From: Flavobacterium granuli
Lineage (GTDB): Bacteria; Bacteroidota; Bacteroidia; Flavobacteriales; Flavobacteriaceae
Length of the DNA stretch: 64,000 nt
Direction of reading: 5' to 3'
Assembly: GCF_900129705.1 (NCBI RefSeq)
Contig: NZ_FQWO01000002.1
Location: forward strand, 1-64,000
Of this stretch, positions 11,501-20,419 are shown one piece after another. The notes under the pieces are model-generated. The model had not been told where the DNA came from. It ran no database searches and worked only from the letters and a program-made list of their open reading frames with translations. Made by a program: the position numbers and the translations under genes. Every line of letters starts with the position of its first letter. Position 1 is the first letter of the stretch.

Positions 11501-11967
11501 AATACGGGATGGCTTCGAAATCCGTGAAAACCTAGTTTACGTCCAAAACCTTCATCAACGGCAGCACGATGTTTTACTACAATAGGGCTTTTTTCAATTC
11601 CCCAAGCATTAAGTAATTTGACAGCGTCTAGTGTCAACATCATTTTCCCTCCTTGGTTGAGATAGGATTTTACGGCTTTTCCCATTTTAATTTCTGAAGG
11701 AACTATTTCTAAAGTATCAGGGCGATGGTACCAAACTACCTGATATTTTTTAAGATCAAATTTGTTGTTCGCTACTTCATCGAGAGTGATTTTTTGAACC
11801 GTATAATTGATCTTGCGAGCATCGAAGAATTTTTGCAAGGCAGCATATTCAGCTGTTTGTTCGTTTTTTCCATTTACAAGTAAAGCAATTTTGACAGGAG
11901 TTGGAGCCATACTGGACATCAGCAACATGACAACAAATAAAAAGACGTATTTTGTGATATTTTTCAT
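8578..11967 (-). CDS. Secreted (alpha/alpha)6 glycosidase with N-terminal ThuA/GATase1-like domain (copy B)
   Basis: Same length (1129) and domain order as the next gene downstream: signal peptide, ThuA/GATase1-like domain (about 25-245), beta-sandwich, six-hairpin catalytic domain (GRPGYAWYFGRDAAWSG near 595, DTDGDGLIEIS near 705, GSVWPLFTGW near 835, HQCWSETMVLQ near 895) and a C-terminal beta module. The DNA for roughly residues 26-248 is almost identical to copy A, while adjacent segments (about residues 250-290) and active-site loops differ clearly, which points to gene conversion or recent duplication with selection on loops. Copy B keeps the tryptophan in GSVWPL that is usual in this type of domain. 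Likely periplasmic or surface glycoside hydrolase acting on side chains of the PUL substrate; family and linkage unknown. Confidence 0.75.
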   Translation of the reverse strand: MKNITKYVFLFVVMLLMSSMAPTPVKIALLVNGKNEQTAEYAALQKFFDARKINYTVQKITLDEVANNKFDLKKYQVVWYHRPDTLEIVPSEIKMGKAVKSYLNQGGKMMLTLDAVKLLNAWGIEKSPIVVKHRAAVDEGFGRKLGFHGFRSHPVFIEMHGGAYIWHAKKDMKMRTLGFFENNLPTANGAKVIGIDWAYITYDDKNKLLWETPYGKGKVLAVGAYTYFAPDNFNTKELEQFTDNCLNYLNGKFENEKQDFWKYDACKVEKNNQIIEEIKVTPPRVWQLKSSPLSLSRLATNNYFDLAGKRSLVMGKEKAGIEEIWTHPVMSARDFNVGIKIATSDTICWLKNITPKFEVRPEAIVRTYQLPNGIQLNEIISSSVKDPVAIVHYQWSNVVGIERIVYSVKSNLRYMWPYNEEALGSLNYTWSSQNNTIVVSDKKEEFVSIIGSNSKSNLLVGGQFDDFKYANGKWEGTPTDKLQTAFLVETDVQNKSALDVCFASGNEGISKTLVDYSNAINEAESVLNQATAHYDNLLKNTVNINTPDPAFNEGYKMAVLGTSKFEVETPGIGKSLMAGYSTTARGWGGAQKVSGRPGYAWYFGRDAAWSGFAVNNYGNFELVKQVLKTFIKFQNVDGKIYHELTSSGSVHYDASDSTPLFVNLFAHYLRYSGDVEFVRANWEAIQKAIDFCYSTDTDGDGLIEISNVGHGWLEGGTLYGAHTEFYLSGIWAAALRDASYLAEGIDKKILAKAYLSDSKKVMQTVEEFWNKDNYYNYGKYRDGSYTKDFIILTTVPVLFDVLNKERSKTMVEAFASNSFSADWGMRMISNKSPLYDPRSYHFGSVWPLFTGWTSLAEYQTGLYNQGFTNIMNNLLNYKDFSMGNAVEVMNGETYRTSGVTSHQCWSETMVLQPIFEGMLGYRPDALTNTVVLAPRLPFDWKWFEASNVKFGKNSFEFKFKKQSDTDWVYNLTSNQDFKMNFTANLPLGSKIQRVLVNGKDVEYTYLDNKQYLDIKLDKTINVTAQTEIRVILTKVGLSTLPIYVKPELMAESKGFRILKQQLEGKSFKIDIEGKSGSTHYFKLLAGTDIVNCIGAELIKKEADGFALFRVTIPADKEKYQQKTIRINVK

Positions 11968-12137
11968 TCTTGATTAATTTAATTTCTTGTTTTAGAATAA
12001 CTGATATATCCCGTTTGGGTTAATTAAAGTTTGTCAAATCGAACTTAGTCTAAGTCTAATTCATATTTATTCTTTATCCGATTTGACTTCTTTAAACTAA
12101 AATCCCTAATAAATAATATATGTTTGCTATTTCCAAT

Positions 12138-14954
12138 CTATTTTGCAGCATCAGTTACACAACGGAAACCAACAGTGGCATTACGCTCAAAACCTTGTGA
12201 AACACGCAATAAATATTGACGATAAAATAATTCACGAGGACCGCCCTGAACGTACCACCAACTTGATGAAGGCAAGAAATAACTTCCTCCTTTCATCATG
12301 ATATACCGATACGATCCATTGTCATACAAATCGTTAGTTAACTGCCAAACGCTGCCAGTAAGATCCTCCAAACCATACGGATTTGCTCCTTTAGGATATT
12401 TGCCCACTGAATATAGTTTTCCATCTCCCAAGTTACAACGATCTGCATCAATCCCTTTCATTTTCCACACAGACAAAGTATTGGTTACATATTCTTCTAC
12501 TTTTTGTATCGGTTTATTTTGTTTCCAAGGCCAAGCATTTCCTTTTTCTGTCTGGGCTGCATATTGCCATTCGATTTCTGTTGGCAATCGTTTGTTGGCC
12601 CATTTTGCATAAGCTTTGGCATCTTCGTGGGAAACGTAGATTACAGGGAAATTTTCTTGTCCTTCTGCAATCTTTCCATTTTCCCAATGTTTCAAGAAAT
12701 TATTGGGGTCAGTTGGTTTATAGCCCGTTGCATCCATAAATTCCTTGTATTGAACATTGGTCACTGGATATTTATCCATGAAATAGGCAGGCATACTGAT
12801 TTTTTCATTCACTAATGTTGGATTATCCGGGTAAGGAATAAAGGAATCCCCAACCAAATATTTGTTGCACATAAATGTTCCTGCCGGTATTTTTACCATT
12901 CCTTTTGGCGCTTTCTTTACAGGATTTGTAAATTCGGCTCTAGAAGTCAATCGAGCAGATCCAGGTTGAGTTTTCACAATTCTTTCGTCAACCAATTCTT
13001 CATTTTCATCAAAGGCTTGAACAATTATTTTTCCATGAAAATCCGGAAAATAATCAATCAAATTTATGGTCTGCTTACCTGTCTTGAATTCTTTATACTC
13101 TTTTTCATACGATGGCATACCTGCCCAAATACGTATTTTGGTCCCTTGCTTGGAAGAAAATGTCAATTGATCGCTTCTTAATTTTACATCAAGGCTGTTT
13201 TGTAAGGCTGCAATGGCAGTAACCGCTCCCTCATTATTTGTACCAATATCTGATTTATTAAAAGCTGATGTTGTTGTAGGGGCGTACCATATATTTCCTT
13301 TTTCTTGCAAAACAATTTCCTCGTGATTAAAAATGTCAACATAGTGCGTATCCGATTTGTTGTCAACCGCAAATAAAGCTTCGTTAAATCCTTCCGGAAC
13401 AAGACTAAAAACGGTGTAAATTGTTTTGTTATCTTTTACCCATCGGTTAACAAAAATATTGTCCTTAAGCGTTGGCAATAATGGGGTGTAATTTGAACTG
13501 ATAAAGTTTGAGGTATTCTCCCTCAATACACGAGATGTTTTTCCCAATAAAGCATATTCTTCATTAACCCATTCTGGTATTCCAGGCGCAAATTGATTTA
13601 TCTCAGTGCCATATCCGTTAAAAAAAGAAACATATAGTTCCCGGTTGATACGTTCTTGACCTACATCTGTAACTCTAAAAATTGCAAAATCTGGTTTAAT
13701 AAATTTATTTAAATTCAGCATTGGTGGATAGTATAATGCATTATGCACCCTCCCTGATGGAATACCTTGCATGTCTTTTGGAACAGCCATTCCTTCACTG
13801 TACATAATAACACCAGGTCTTGCATTGTCGGCCGCATCTTGTAATTGCTTGCTAGATCCTCCTTGAGTATCAAGAACTACTCCATCAATACCTACCTTTT
13901 TAATGATGTTTGTCATACCATCAAAATGACCTTCACTACTACGAGTACTCCCATCCCAAGGATTGTAGCATATGAAAAAATATGTCCCTAATGAGTGGCA
14001 TAAATCAGATATTTCACGTAACTTATCATATCCGCCCGGCAAGTCTCTAAACATATCCCATTGGTTACGTTGATCCATACCCAAGGTAGGCCAAGTAGGC
14101 CAAATACTATATACGTCACTTCCACCATATAGCTTTTTTGCGTTGTCTAGAAATTCTTTTACATGGTGTTTTCCATCTTTATAATCATAAAAACGACGAT
14201 CCCAAGTCATCATCAGGTTGACAATATATTTGTTGCGGAACCATTGCAGGTCTTTCCTTCCCATTATAGAATTATCAAAAGTACCTGGCTCAACATCGTA
14301 TAGCATGCGTTCCTGAAACATTAATCGCAATCCTTCCTGCCAATCTCCTTTATAATCATCTGCCCACAGCGTATAGGTTACCTCTCCTGTTTTAGGATAA
14401 AGTACGGTTTCAAAACGTTGAACCTTTCCATTTTTAACGGATTTTCTATCCCGTCTCGTTAATGCACAAATGCCTTTATCAGCAGTTGTAGGTATTGCCG
14501 AGAAACCTAAATCCCAAGAATTATCCGGCACGATTACATTAACAGGCTCAAAACCCGGACGGAATAAATAAGTTCGCGACAACTCATGTTTTCCCTTGCC
14601 AGTTATGTAGGCATGATTTTTAGATTCTCCAAAAGGGACAACATTATGCAACAATAAAGTATCTTTACTTATATTCTTGAATGTAACAGTTGCTTTAATT
14701 CCAAATCCATAATCAACCTTGGAATATGTGATGTCTATCTTATTTGCAATTTCTGTCGAATTGTTGTTTGTTTTACCTTGACTCGAAGAGAGAGCCTCTT
14801 CTCCAATCTTGAACGAAAGCAAAGGCAACAGTTTACCGTTAATCATCAAGCCATCTTTACTTGTCAATTCTGCCGTCTTTATAGATTGGGATTCAGCAGA
14901 TACAGTAAAAAAGAGACTAATAATTAGTGTGCTAATTTTAAAATATTGATTCAT
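12138..14954 (-). CDS. Putative glycosidase fused to a cysteine-less FGE-sulfatase-like domain (938 aa)
   Basis: An exported protein (signal peptide ending near AESQS). Residues about 25-230 are beta-rich (PFGESKNHAYITG, ALTRRDRKS). About 240-520 resembles a TIM-barrel glycosidase (IWPTWPTLGMDQRNQWD, VVLDTQGG near 360, SEGMAVPKDMQ near 386); I suspect a DUF6259-like family but cannot confirm it. About 560-670 is a beta module, and about 680-938 a formylglycine-generating-enzyme/SUMF1 fold (MVKIPAGTFM, MDKYPVTNVQYKEF, RLPTEIEWQYAAQ, VGFRCV). The two redox cysteines of true FGE are absent: the segment reads GGSYFLPSSSWWYVQGG. The fold is therefore probably structural or sugar-binding. Asp of LDT and Glu of EGMAVP are conserved in the neighbouring paralogue and are the best catalytic candidates. 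Confidence 0.7.
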   Translation of the reverse strand: MNQYFKISTLIISLFFTVSAESQSIKTAELTSKDGLMINGKLLPLLSFKIGEEALSSSQGKTNNNSTEIANKIDITYSKVDYGFGIKATVTFKNISKDTLLLHNVVPFGESKNHAYITGKGKHELSRTYLFRPGFEPVNVIVPDNSWDLGFSAIPTTADKGICALTRRDRKSVKNGKVQRFETVLYPKTGEVTYTLWADDYKGDWQEGLRLMFQERMLYDVEPGTFDNSIMGRKDLQWFRNKYIVNLMMTWDRRFYDYKDGKHHVKEFLDNAKKLYGGSDVYSIWPTWPTLGMDQRNQWDMFRDLPGGYDKLREISDLCHSLGTYFFICYNPWDGSTRSSEGHFDGMTNIIKKVGIDGVVLDTQGGSSKQLQDAADNARPGVIMYSEGMAVPKDMQGIPSGRVHNALYYPPMLNLNKFIKPDFAIFRVTDVGQERINRELYVSFFNGYGTEINQFAPGIPEWVNEEYALLGKTSRVLRENTSNFISSNYTPLLPTLKDNIFVNRWVKDNKTIYTVFSLVPEGFNEALFAVDNKSDTHYVDIFNHEEIVLQEKGNIWYAPTTTSAFNKSDIGTNNEGAVTAIAALQNSLDVKLRSDQLTFSSKQGTKIRIWAGMPSYEKEYKEFKTGKQTINLIDYFPDFHGKIIVQAFDENEELVDERIVKTQPGSARLTSRAEFTNPVKKAPKGMVKIPAGTFMCNKYLVGDSFIPYPDNPTLVNEKISMPAYFMDKYPVTNVQYKEFMDATGYKPTDPNNFLKHWENGKIAEGQENFPVIYVSHEDAKAYAKWANKRLPTEIEWQYAAQTEKGNAWPWKQNKPIQKVEEYVTNTLSVWKMKGIDADRCNLGDGKLYSVGKYPKGANPYGLEDLTGSVWQLTNDLYDNGSYRYIMMKGGSYFLPSSSWWYVQGGPRELFYRQYLLRVSQGFERNATVGFRCVTDAAK

Positions 14955-15085
14955 AAGACAAATTAATCGTTGTTGTTGTTTTGTATTTTTTTAAATTAAT
15001 TTTAGCATTATCATAAAAAACATGAATGACAATAGTAAAACCCTTTCTTTAGTCGTAAGTTTATCAGTTATGTCTATTTTCATTA

Positions 15086-18000
15086 TCATTCTGCATCTTT
15101 TACACAACGGAATCCAATGGTAGCAGCTCTTTCGTACCCTGGCGACACTCTTAATTGGTGTTGACGACGTATTAGCGGCTTTGCACCTCCTTCAACATAC
15201 CACCAACTCGCTTCTGGTTTGAAATAAGAGCCTCCTTTCATAATAAATATTTTGGTAGCTCCCTGAAAGTATTCATCATTCGTAATTTGCCAAATACAAC
15301 CTGTAAGGTCTTCCACTCCAAATTGATTTGCCCCTTGAGGAAACTTACCAACTGCCGTAGGAATACCATCGCCCAAATTGCATTTTTCTCCCTTAGTATC
15401 AGGAGTATTTCCCCAAGGCCATAAACGACCATCCGAACCTTGAGCAGCATACAACCATTCTTTTTCAGATGGCAAACGTTTTCCTGCCCACAAAGCATAA
15501 GCCTCAGCATCTTCCTTAGAAACATAGCATACTGGATAATTTTCCTGCCCTTCAGGAATTTGTCCGTTTAACCAATGTTTTAGATAATTTTCACCGTCTT
15601 TAGGTTTGTAATTTGAAGCCTTTACAAAAGCTAGATATTGCTTATTTGTTACAGGGTTTTTGTCAACAAAATAACGAGGAAGTGTTACTGTTTTAGCCGT
15701 ATCCTCAACTGGCTGTTTTGAAAACCAATGGAACTTTTGTTCTGCTTTAAAGGTAAATGTACCGGCAGGAATTTCAATCATGCCCTCAGGGGTTTTAGCC
15801 GATTTTACGGTTTTTCCCGGTTCCTTCAACAAACGCATATAGCCATAAGGAAGTCCAACAACACAACTGTCAATTACTTTTTTATTTTTATAAAGTTGAA
15901 TTTTAACATTTCCCTCATATTGTCCAAAAGCATCAAATAATTTTACTTGGTGATTTCCAGATCTCAATAACAAAGGAGTTAAAGCCACTTGATCCAATGC
16001 GGTTATTTTAATTTCTCCATCAGCCGCATTTACATACAATTTGTCATTTTGTCTCTCCAGCTTTACATTCATATTTGCCGATTCATAATTTGTTTTACTA
16101 ACCGGGCTAATAAATGGTTTGTACACTGGTACCTGTTCTTTTTTTGTTCCTTTTAAAACCACCTCATCAAGCAAGATATCATTGTCAAAAAGTTGAACAA
16201 CAACATCCCCTTCATAAGAAGCCAAATCTTTTTTGGTGCTTAAAATATGCTTACCTGTTTTTAGTATCAAAGGTGTTTTACTATAAGCTGGAGAACCTTT
16301 CCACACTTTTATACTGTTTCCTTCTAAAGAAGCAATACTTATATTATCAGTGCTTTTTTTGCATTCGAGAAGTATTGGCAATTTTGCAATACAGCCAACC
16401 TCTCCTTCTTGATTTGTCCCTACATAAGCAGCTTCAAATGAAGCAATTGAAGCTGAAACAAGCCATTTTGAACCATTTGCCACAGGTTTTAATTCTTGAT
16501 GATTCCACAAATCGACAAAATGATACCCAGTTTCTGGAAGCACTTCAAACAACGAACCGTTATGCCCTTTTGGATTTACTGAATAAATCGTATATACTGT
16601 CTTATTGCTATTGTCCCATTTATTTACCCAAACATCGTCAACCGTTGTTGGAATAAGTGGACTGTAGTTTTTACTTTGAAAAGCATCGTGATTAGTTCGC
16701 AAAAGTTGTGTCATACGACCGTAATAACTGTATAAATCTTGTACCCAATCTGTTTTTGGCGAAACATACAAGTGCATTTCGGCTCCATATCCACTAAAAA
16801 AAGAAATAGCCATATCCCTTTTTACGGTTACTGAATCAACTACTGCTTGTCGCAAGATTGTAAACTCAGGTTTTATTAGCTTATTTAAATTCAGCATTGG
16901 TGGATAAGTCAGAGCTGCGTGAACTCGCCCTATAACACAATTTTGCATGTCTCTGGGAACGGCCATTCCTTCAGGAAAAATGGCAAAACCTTTACGTTGG
17001 GCATCAACAGCAGCTTGCAACTCGACTTTGGACTCACTTCGGGTATCCAACATTGTACCCCATAATTCTGCTTGTTTAGCTACTTTGGCCAAACCCTCAA
17101 ATAAAGGTTCACTTCGAGTACTGTTATACATCTGGTTTGTACCAGCAGGTAAATCCCAAGGCATGAAAGCGGTAAATAATCTATTGTTGTATTTTTTCAA
17201 TGCAGTACGAGATTGATCTCGAATGCCTTCAATACCAGTAGGCAAACTACGGAAAATATCGAACTGATTACGTTGATCCATACCCATCATTGGCCATCCA
17301 TGCCATAAAATGGTAAAATCATCGCCTCCGTAAAGTTTATTTATCTGTTTGTTAAAATCTTCATATGTAAAAGCTTGTTTTGTTGCATCATAAAAATAAT
17401 TATGCCAAGCTGCTAAAAAGTGCCCTGAATATATTTTGCGAACCCACTTTAAATCTTCGCGTTCGTATATCGCATTATTAAATGTGCCTGGCTCTACATC
17501 ATATAACATACGGTCTTGAAACATCAGTCGCAAACCGTCTTGCCAAGTACCAATATAGTCAGCAATCCATAGATTATAGGTTACTACACCTTGAGGATGC
17601 AATATAGTTTGAAAACGTCTTGCTTCTCCATTAGTAATACTGCTTTTATCTCGACGTGTCAATGCACAAAAACTATTTCCATTATCACAATTGATTGTGG
17701 CAAAACCCATTTCCCAAGCATTATCAGGGACAATAATATTCACAGGTTTATAATTAGGTCGAAACAAATGAGTTTGAGACAAACCTTTGCCTCCAAATGC
17801 CGTAATATAAATGTGTTTTTCTGACTCTCCAAAGGGAACAACATTGGCTATCTTTAAGGTGTCATTTCCTTCGTTGATAAAAGTAACAGTTGCTTTAATA
17901 CCCCATTTGTTTGATTTTTCAAAAGTATATTTAAGCCTCAATTTATTACCAAATACCACCGACCCATTTTCAGCAATACCCAATGAAGAACTGTATTGAG

Positions 18001-18187
18001 AACCATTCACTAAAAATGAGACCAAAGGAATCTCGTAACCTGGCGTCTGAAAACCATTGAAACTTTTTATTTCAAGTCCCTTATTTTTATTTTTTCCTAA
18101 TTCAATTGATTTTAATGACTGTCCTTGCATTACGATGCAAGAAAACATAAACAACAGGCATATCACACTTGGGATGCTTTTCTTCAT
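15086..18187 (-). CDS. Putative glycosidase fused to a cysteine-less FGE-sulfatase-like domain (1033 aa)
   Basis: Paralogue of the following gene with the same order: signal peptide (ending at VMQGQS), beta-rich domain (VPFGESEKHIYIT, ALTRRDKSS), TIM-barrel-like region (ILWHGWPMMGMDQRNQFD, MLDTRSESK, PEGMAVPRDMQ), beta modules and a C-terminal SUMF1/FGE-like domain from about residue 797 (MIEIPAGTFTF, VDKNPVTNKQYLAF, RLPSEKEWLYAAQG, IGFRCV). It is about 95 residues longer mainly because the beta module preceding the FGE-like part is present twice (LKTGKHIL...YEGDVVVQLFDN and LRSGNHQV...YEGNVKIQLYKN). The FGE active-site cysteines are again missing (GGSYFKPEASWWYVEGG). Twenty bases after the GH172 gene, so co-transcribed. 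Function inferred only as a carbohydrate-active enzyme. Confidence 0.7.
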   Translation of the reverse strand: MKKSIPSVICLLFMFSCIVMQGQSLKSIELGKNKNKGLEIKSFNGFQTPGYEIPLVSFLVNGSQYSSSLGIAENGSVVFGNKLRLKYTFEKSNKWGIKATVTFINEGNDTLKIANVVPFGESEKHIYITAFGGKGLSQTHLFRPNYKPVNIIVPDNAWEMGFATINCDNGNSFCALTRRDKSSITNGEARRFQTILHPQGVVTYNLWIADYIGTWQDGLRLMFQDRMLYDVEPGTFNNAIYEREDLKWVRKIYSGHFLAAWHNYFYDATKQAFTYEDFNKQINKLYGGDDFTILWHGWPMMGMDQRNQFDIFRSLPTGIEGIRDQSRTALKKYNNRLFTAFMPWDLPAGTNQMYNSTRSEPLFEGLAKVAKQAELWGTMLDTRSESKVELQAAVDAQRKGFAIFPEGMAVPRDMQNCVIGRVHAALTYPPMLNLNKLIKPEFTILRQAVVDSVTVKRDMAISFFSGYGAEMHLYVSPKTDWVQDLYSYYGRMTQLLRTNHDAFQSKNYSPLIPTTVDDVWVNKWDNSNKTVYTIYSVNPKGHNGSLFEVLPETGYHFVDLWNHQELKPVANGSKWLVSASIASFEAAYVGTNQEGEVGCIAKLPILLECKKSTDNISIASLEGNSIKVWKGSPAYSKTPLILKTGKHILSTKKDLASYEGDVVVQLFDNDILLDEVVLKGTKKEQVPVYKPFISPVSKTNYESANMNVKLERQNDKLYVNAADGEIKITALDQVALTPLLLRSGNHQVKLFDAFGQYEGNVKIQLYKNKKVIDSCVVGLPYGYMRLLKEPGKTVKSAKTPEGMIEIPAGTFTFKAEQKFHWFSKQPVEDTAKTVTLPRYFVDKNPVTNKQYLAFVKASNYKPKDGENYLKHWLNGQIPEGQENYPVCYVSKEDAEAYALWAGKRLPSEKEWLYAAQGSDGRLWPWGNTPDTKGEKCNLGDGIPTAVGKFPQGANQFGVEDLTGCIWQITNDEYFQGATKIFIMKGGSYFKPEASWWYVEGGAKPLIRRQHQLRVSPGYERAATIGFRCVKDAE

Positions 18188-18207
18188 TATTTTTTAGATT
18201 TTATTAA

Positions 18208-20340
18208 TTATTTTATTTTATTTCCAAATAAAAGTTGGTCAAAACCAAATTCTACAGTATTTGTTTTACTTGGTGGAACATCGATAACTTCAACAAGAAT
18301 TTTGTTCTTTCCTTTGTTTAATTTTACAAAACCAAGATCAATAGTCCTAAGCATCGTTTTTTCACCTGCCAGATCTAGAATTACTTTTTTATTATTTAGA
18401 GTAAACCTGAATTTTCCAGAGTTATTTCGAATGGTAAAGACAGCATTAGTTTGTAGAGTAGCTTTTGTATTTGAAACAAAACCAAAACTTAATTTATCTC
18501 CCTTTTTTGCACTAGACCAATTCGCTTCCATATTATCAGCCCAACCATATTTTTCACTATTGTCATAAGCAAAATCACCACCGGAGGCCTTTTCAAAAAT
18601 CATGCTTTCCGCTTGAATACTAGTCGGTTTATTGGCATTATCATACTCGACTTCAGGCGAAATAATATCCGTACGTTTTATGGCAACGGCACCTTTTGCA
18701 CCTTCTATGTCGGGATTACTATTAGGATCTTTACTACCTCTGAGATAATAAAAACAAACCGGGGCAAAATTAATTGTAGCACGTGTCCAATGCCACATTT
18801 CCATATCAAATTTAAAGCTTGTTTTAAAAGGAATGGCATCGAGTGAGCGATAACGTGAATTCACGGTATAGCCAGGTACAAAATTGCCACTCCCATCAGG
18901 TTGTGCTATAAAAGGGTGATTTATTATCTTCTCTGGACGACACCATGCATAACCATAATAATCTTCGGTACCAGTTCCGATGTGTGAAGGAAATTTTTCA
19001 CCATCTACATATATTTTTTCGTCGCCCTCTCCCCACCATGCATAAACCGTATTGAACAGAGTAACAGCATCCCCAACATACACTCCTTTTCCAGAAAGTG
19101 TAACATAGTTGATGTCGAATGGCGATCCAGCCAAACCTGAATTATTTTTCATTTCACCTGTTTTTAGATGATGGAATTCTTTCCAATATGCACCAAAATA
19201 CATGCTGCTCTCGTCCCACTTCCAAGAGCCCACTTCAATTTCGCCCTCGCTTACTTCAACAATTTGGTCGCCCAAGTTTGTTAAACTTAATGTACAATTT
19301 TTTTCGAACGGCATTACCCACCACGCTGACAATAAACCATCTTTACTAACCTCGGTATACCAAGTGTTTATTTCACGTATTTGATAACCTGTTCCAAAAA
19401 AATCTCCCACTGGACACCAAACAGAGGTCGATGCCTTTTTGTTTTCTATATCATCGTATGTAATATTAAGAACAGTGCTACGCAAGGCTTGTTCAAGATT
19501 TTTAGCGGCTAATTTGATGCTAATTTTACGAATAGCTTTTGATCCATTGAAAGAAATGCTTAGTTTATCATTCGGTTTAATTTTGCCAACTATCTTGTGT
19601 TTTTCTGTTGGAACAGAAATGGTTTTATTTAATTGAGCTAATTTATTTTCAGTAGCATTTCTTGCTGTCTGTGCTTTATTCTTTTGTTCTGATGAATAGC
19701 TAATGATTTCTGAACCCTTCTCATACGTACGGTAATTTATATTATAATAAACAGCTTCTCCTTTTTTTGCACCTGCATCTGTTATATTATCTGACTGGTA
19801 TGTTACTTTACAATGTTTTGCATAAGGTATCGGAAAATATAAATTATGCCCTCTCATTTCATATTTAGTCAAAGTAGATACAGAAGTAGCCAAAGGACTA
19901 TTTGCAATCTTTTCTCCACTTAATATATCCATTGCTCCACCTTCGATTGCCGGAATAGTGTCATTATCGATATAAATCCTCAAAATACCCTTCCCACAAT
20001 CTTTCCCCGCAAATGTCATCCAAAATCTAACAATCGATCCCGGACCATTACTATCCATCATTACATATTCCTTTCTATCTCCATGCTGTTCTGTACGGAT
20101 AAACATGGAACGATCCCAGTTAGCAAACCAGCCTTCCTTCTCTGGTGAAACTGTAGCTCTATCGTAGCTACTGAACTGAGCACAAGTATAATTTTGCTCT
20201 GGAAAACGCGCAAGATTATCTCTGTCTACCATTTCATTAAGCAAACTATCAATGCTAATAATTTTATTTCCAACTAACATCTTGAATGACATCAAAACGA
20301 CTAAAAGAATCGGTAACAATAAAAAGTATGATTTTTTCAT
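18208..20340 (-). CDS. GH172 (DUF2961) glycoside hydrolase
   Basis: 710 residues with a signal peptide. The DUF2961 core spans about residues 50-545, with FARMING-type features of the family visible as DSNGPGSIVRFWMTF near 95-110, WWGEGDEKIYVDGEKFP and IGTGTEDYYGYAW. Glutamates in GEGDEK (about 436) and GTGTEDY (about 457) lie 21 residues apart and are the likely catalytic pair. Characterised GH172 enzymes act on alpha-D-fructofuranosides or alpha-D-arabinofuranosides, so a furanoside-specific hydrolase is expected. The C-terminal 150 residues form a beta-sandwich like a carbohydrate-binding module (IQAESMIFEKASGGDF, KNKILVEVIDVP). It sits in the middle of the PUL, 79 bases after a beta-helix gene and 20 bases before the next enzyme. 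Confidence 0.88.
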   Translation of the reverse strand: MKKSYFLLLPILLVVLMSFKMLVGNKIISIDSLLNEMVDRDNLARFPEQNYTCAQFSSYDRATVSPEKEGWFANWDRSMFIRTEQHGDRKEYVMMDSNGPGSIVRFWMTFAGKDCGKGILRIYIDNDTIPAIEGGAMDILSGEKIANSPLATSVSTLTKYEMRGHNLYFPIPYAKHCKVTYQSDNITDAGAKKGEAVYYNINYRTYEKGSEIISYSSEQKNKAQTARNATENKLAQLNKTISVPTEKHKIVGKIKPNDKLSISFNGSKAIRKISIKLAAKNLEQALRSTVLNITYDDIENKKASTSVWCPVGDFFGTGYQIREINTWYTEVSKDGLLSAWWVMPFEKNCTLSLTNLGDQIVEVSEGEIEVGSWKWDESSMYFGAYWKEFHHLKTGEMKNNSGLAGSPFDINYVTLSGKGVYVGDAVTLFNTVYAWWGEGDEKIYVDGEKFPSHIGTGTEDYYGYAWCRPEKIINHPFIAQPDGSGNFVPGYTVNSRYRSLDAIPFKTSFKFDMEMWHWTRATINFAPVCFYYLRGSKDPNSNPDIEGAKGAVAIKRTDIISPEVEYDNANKPTSIQAESMIFEKASGGDFAYDNSEKYGWADNMEANWSSAKKGDKLSFGFVSNTKATLQTNAVFTIRNNSGKFRFTLNNKKVILDLAGEKTMLRTIDLGFVKLNKGKNKILVEVIDVPPSKTNTVEFGFDQLLFGNKIK

Positions 20341-20419
20341 TTAATAGATTTAAAAATTAAGGTATTCAAATTCCCTAATGCAGGTTAACTATTCAAACTA
20401 TATTTAAAAAAAGGGAAAA

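Noticed and set aside
12138..12915. Functional formylglycine-generating enzyme or sulfatase-maturation gene
   Set aside because: The catalytic cysteines are absent and no sulfatase gene is present; only the fold is shared.
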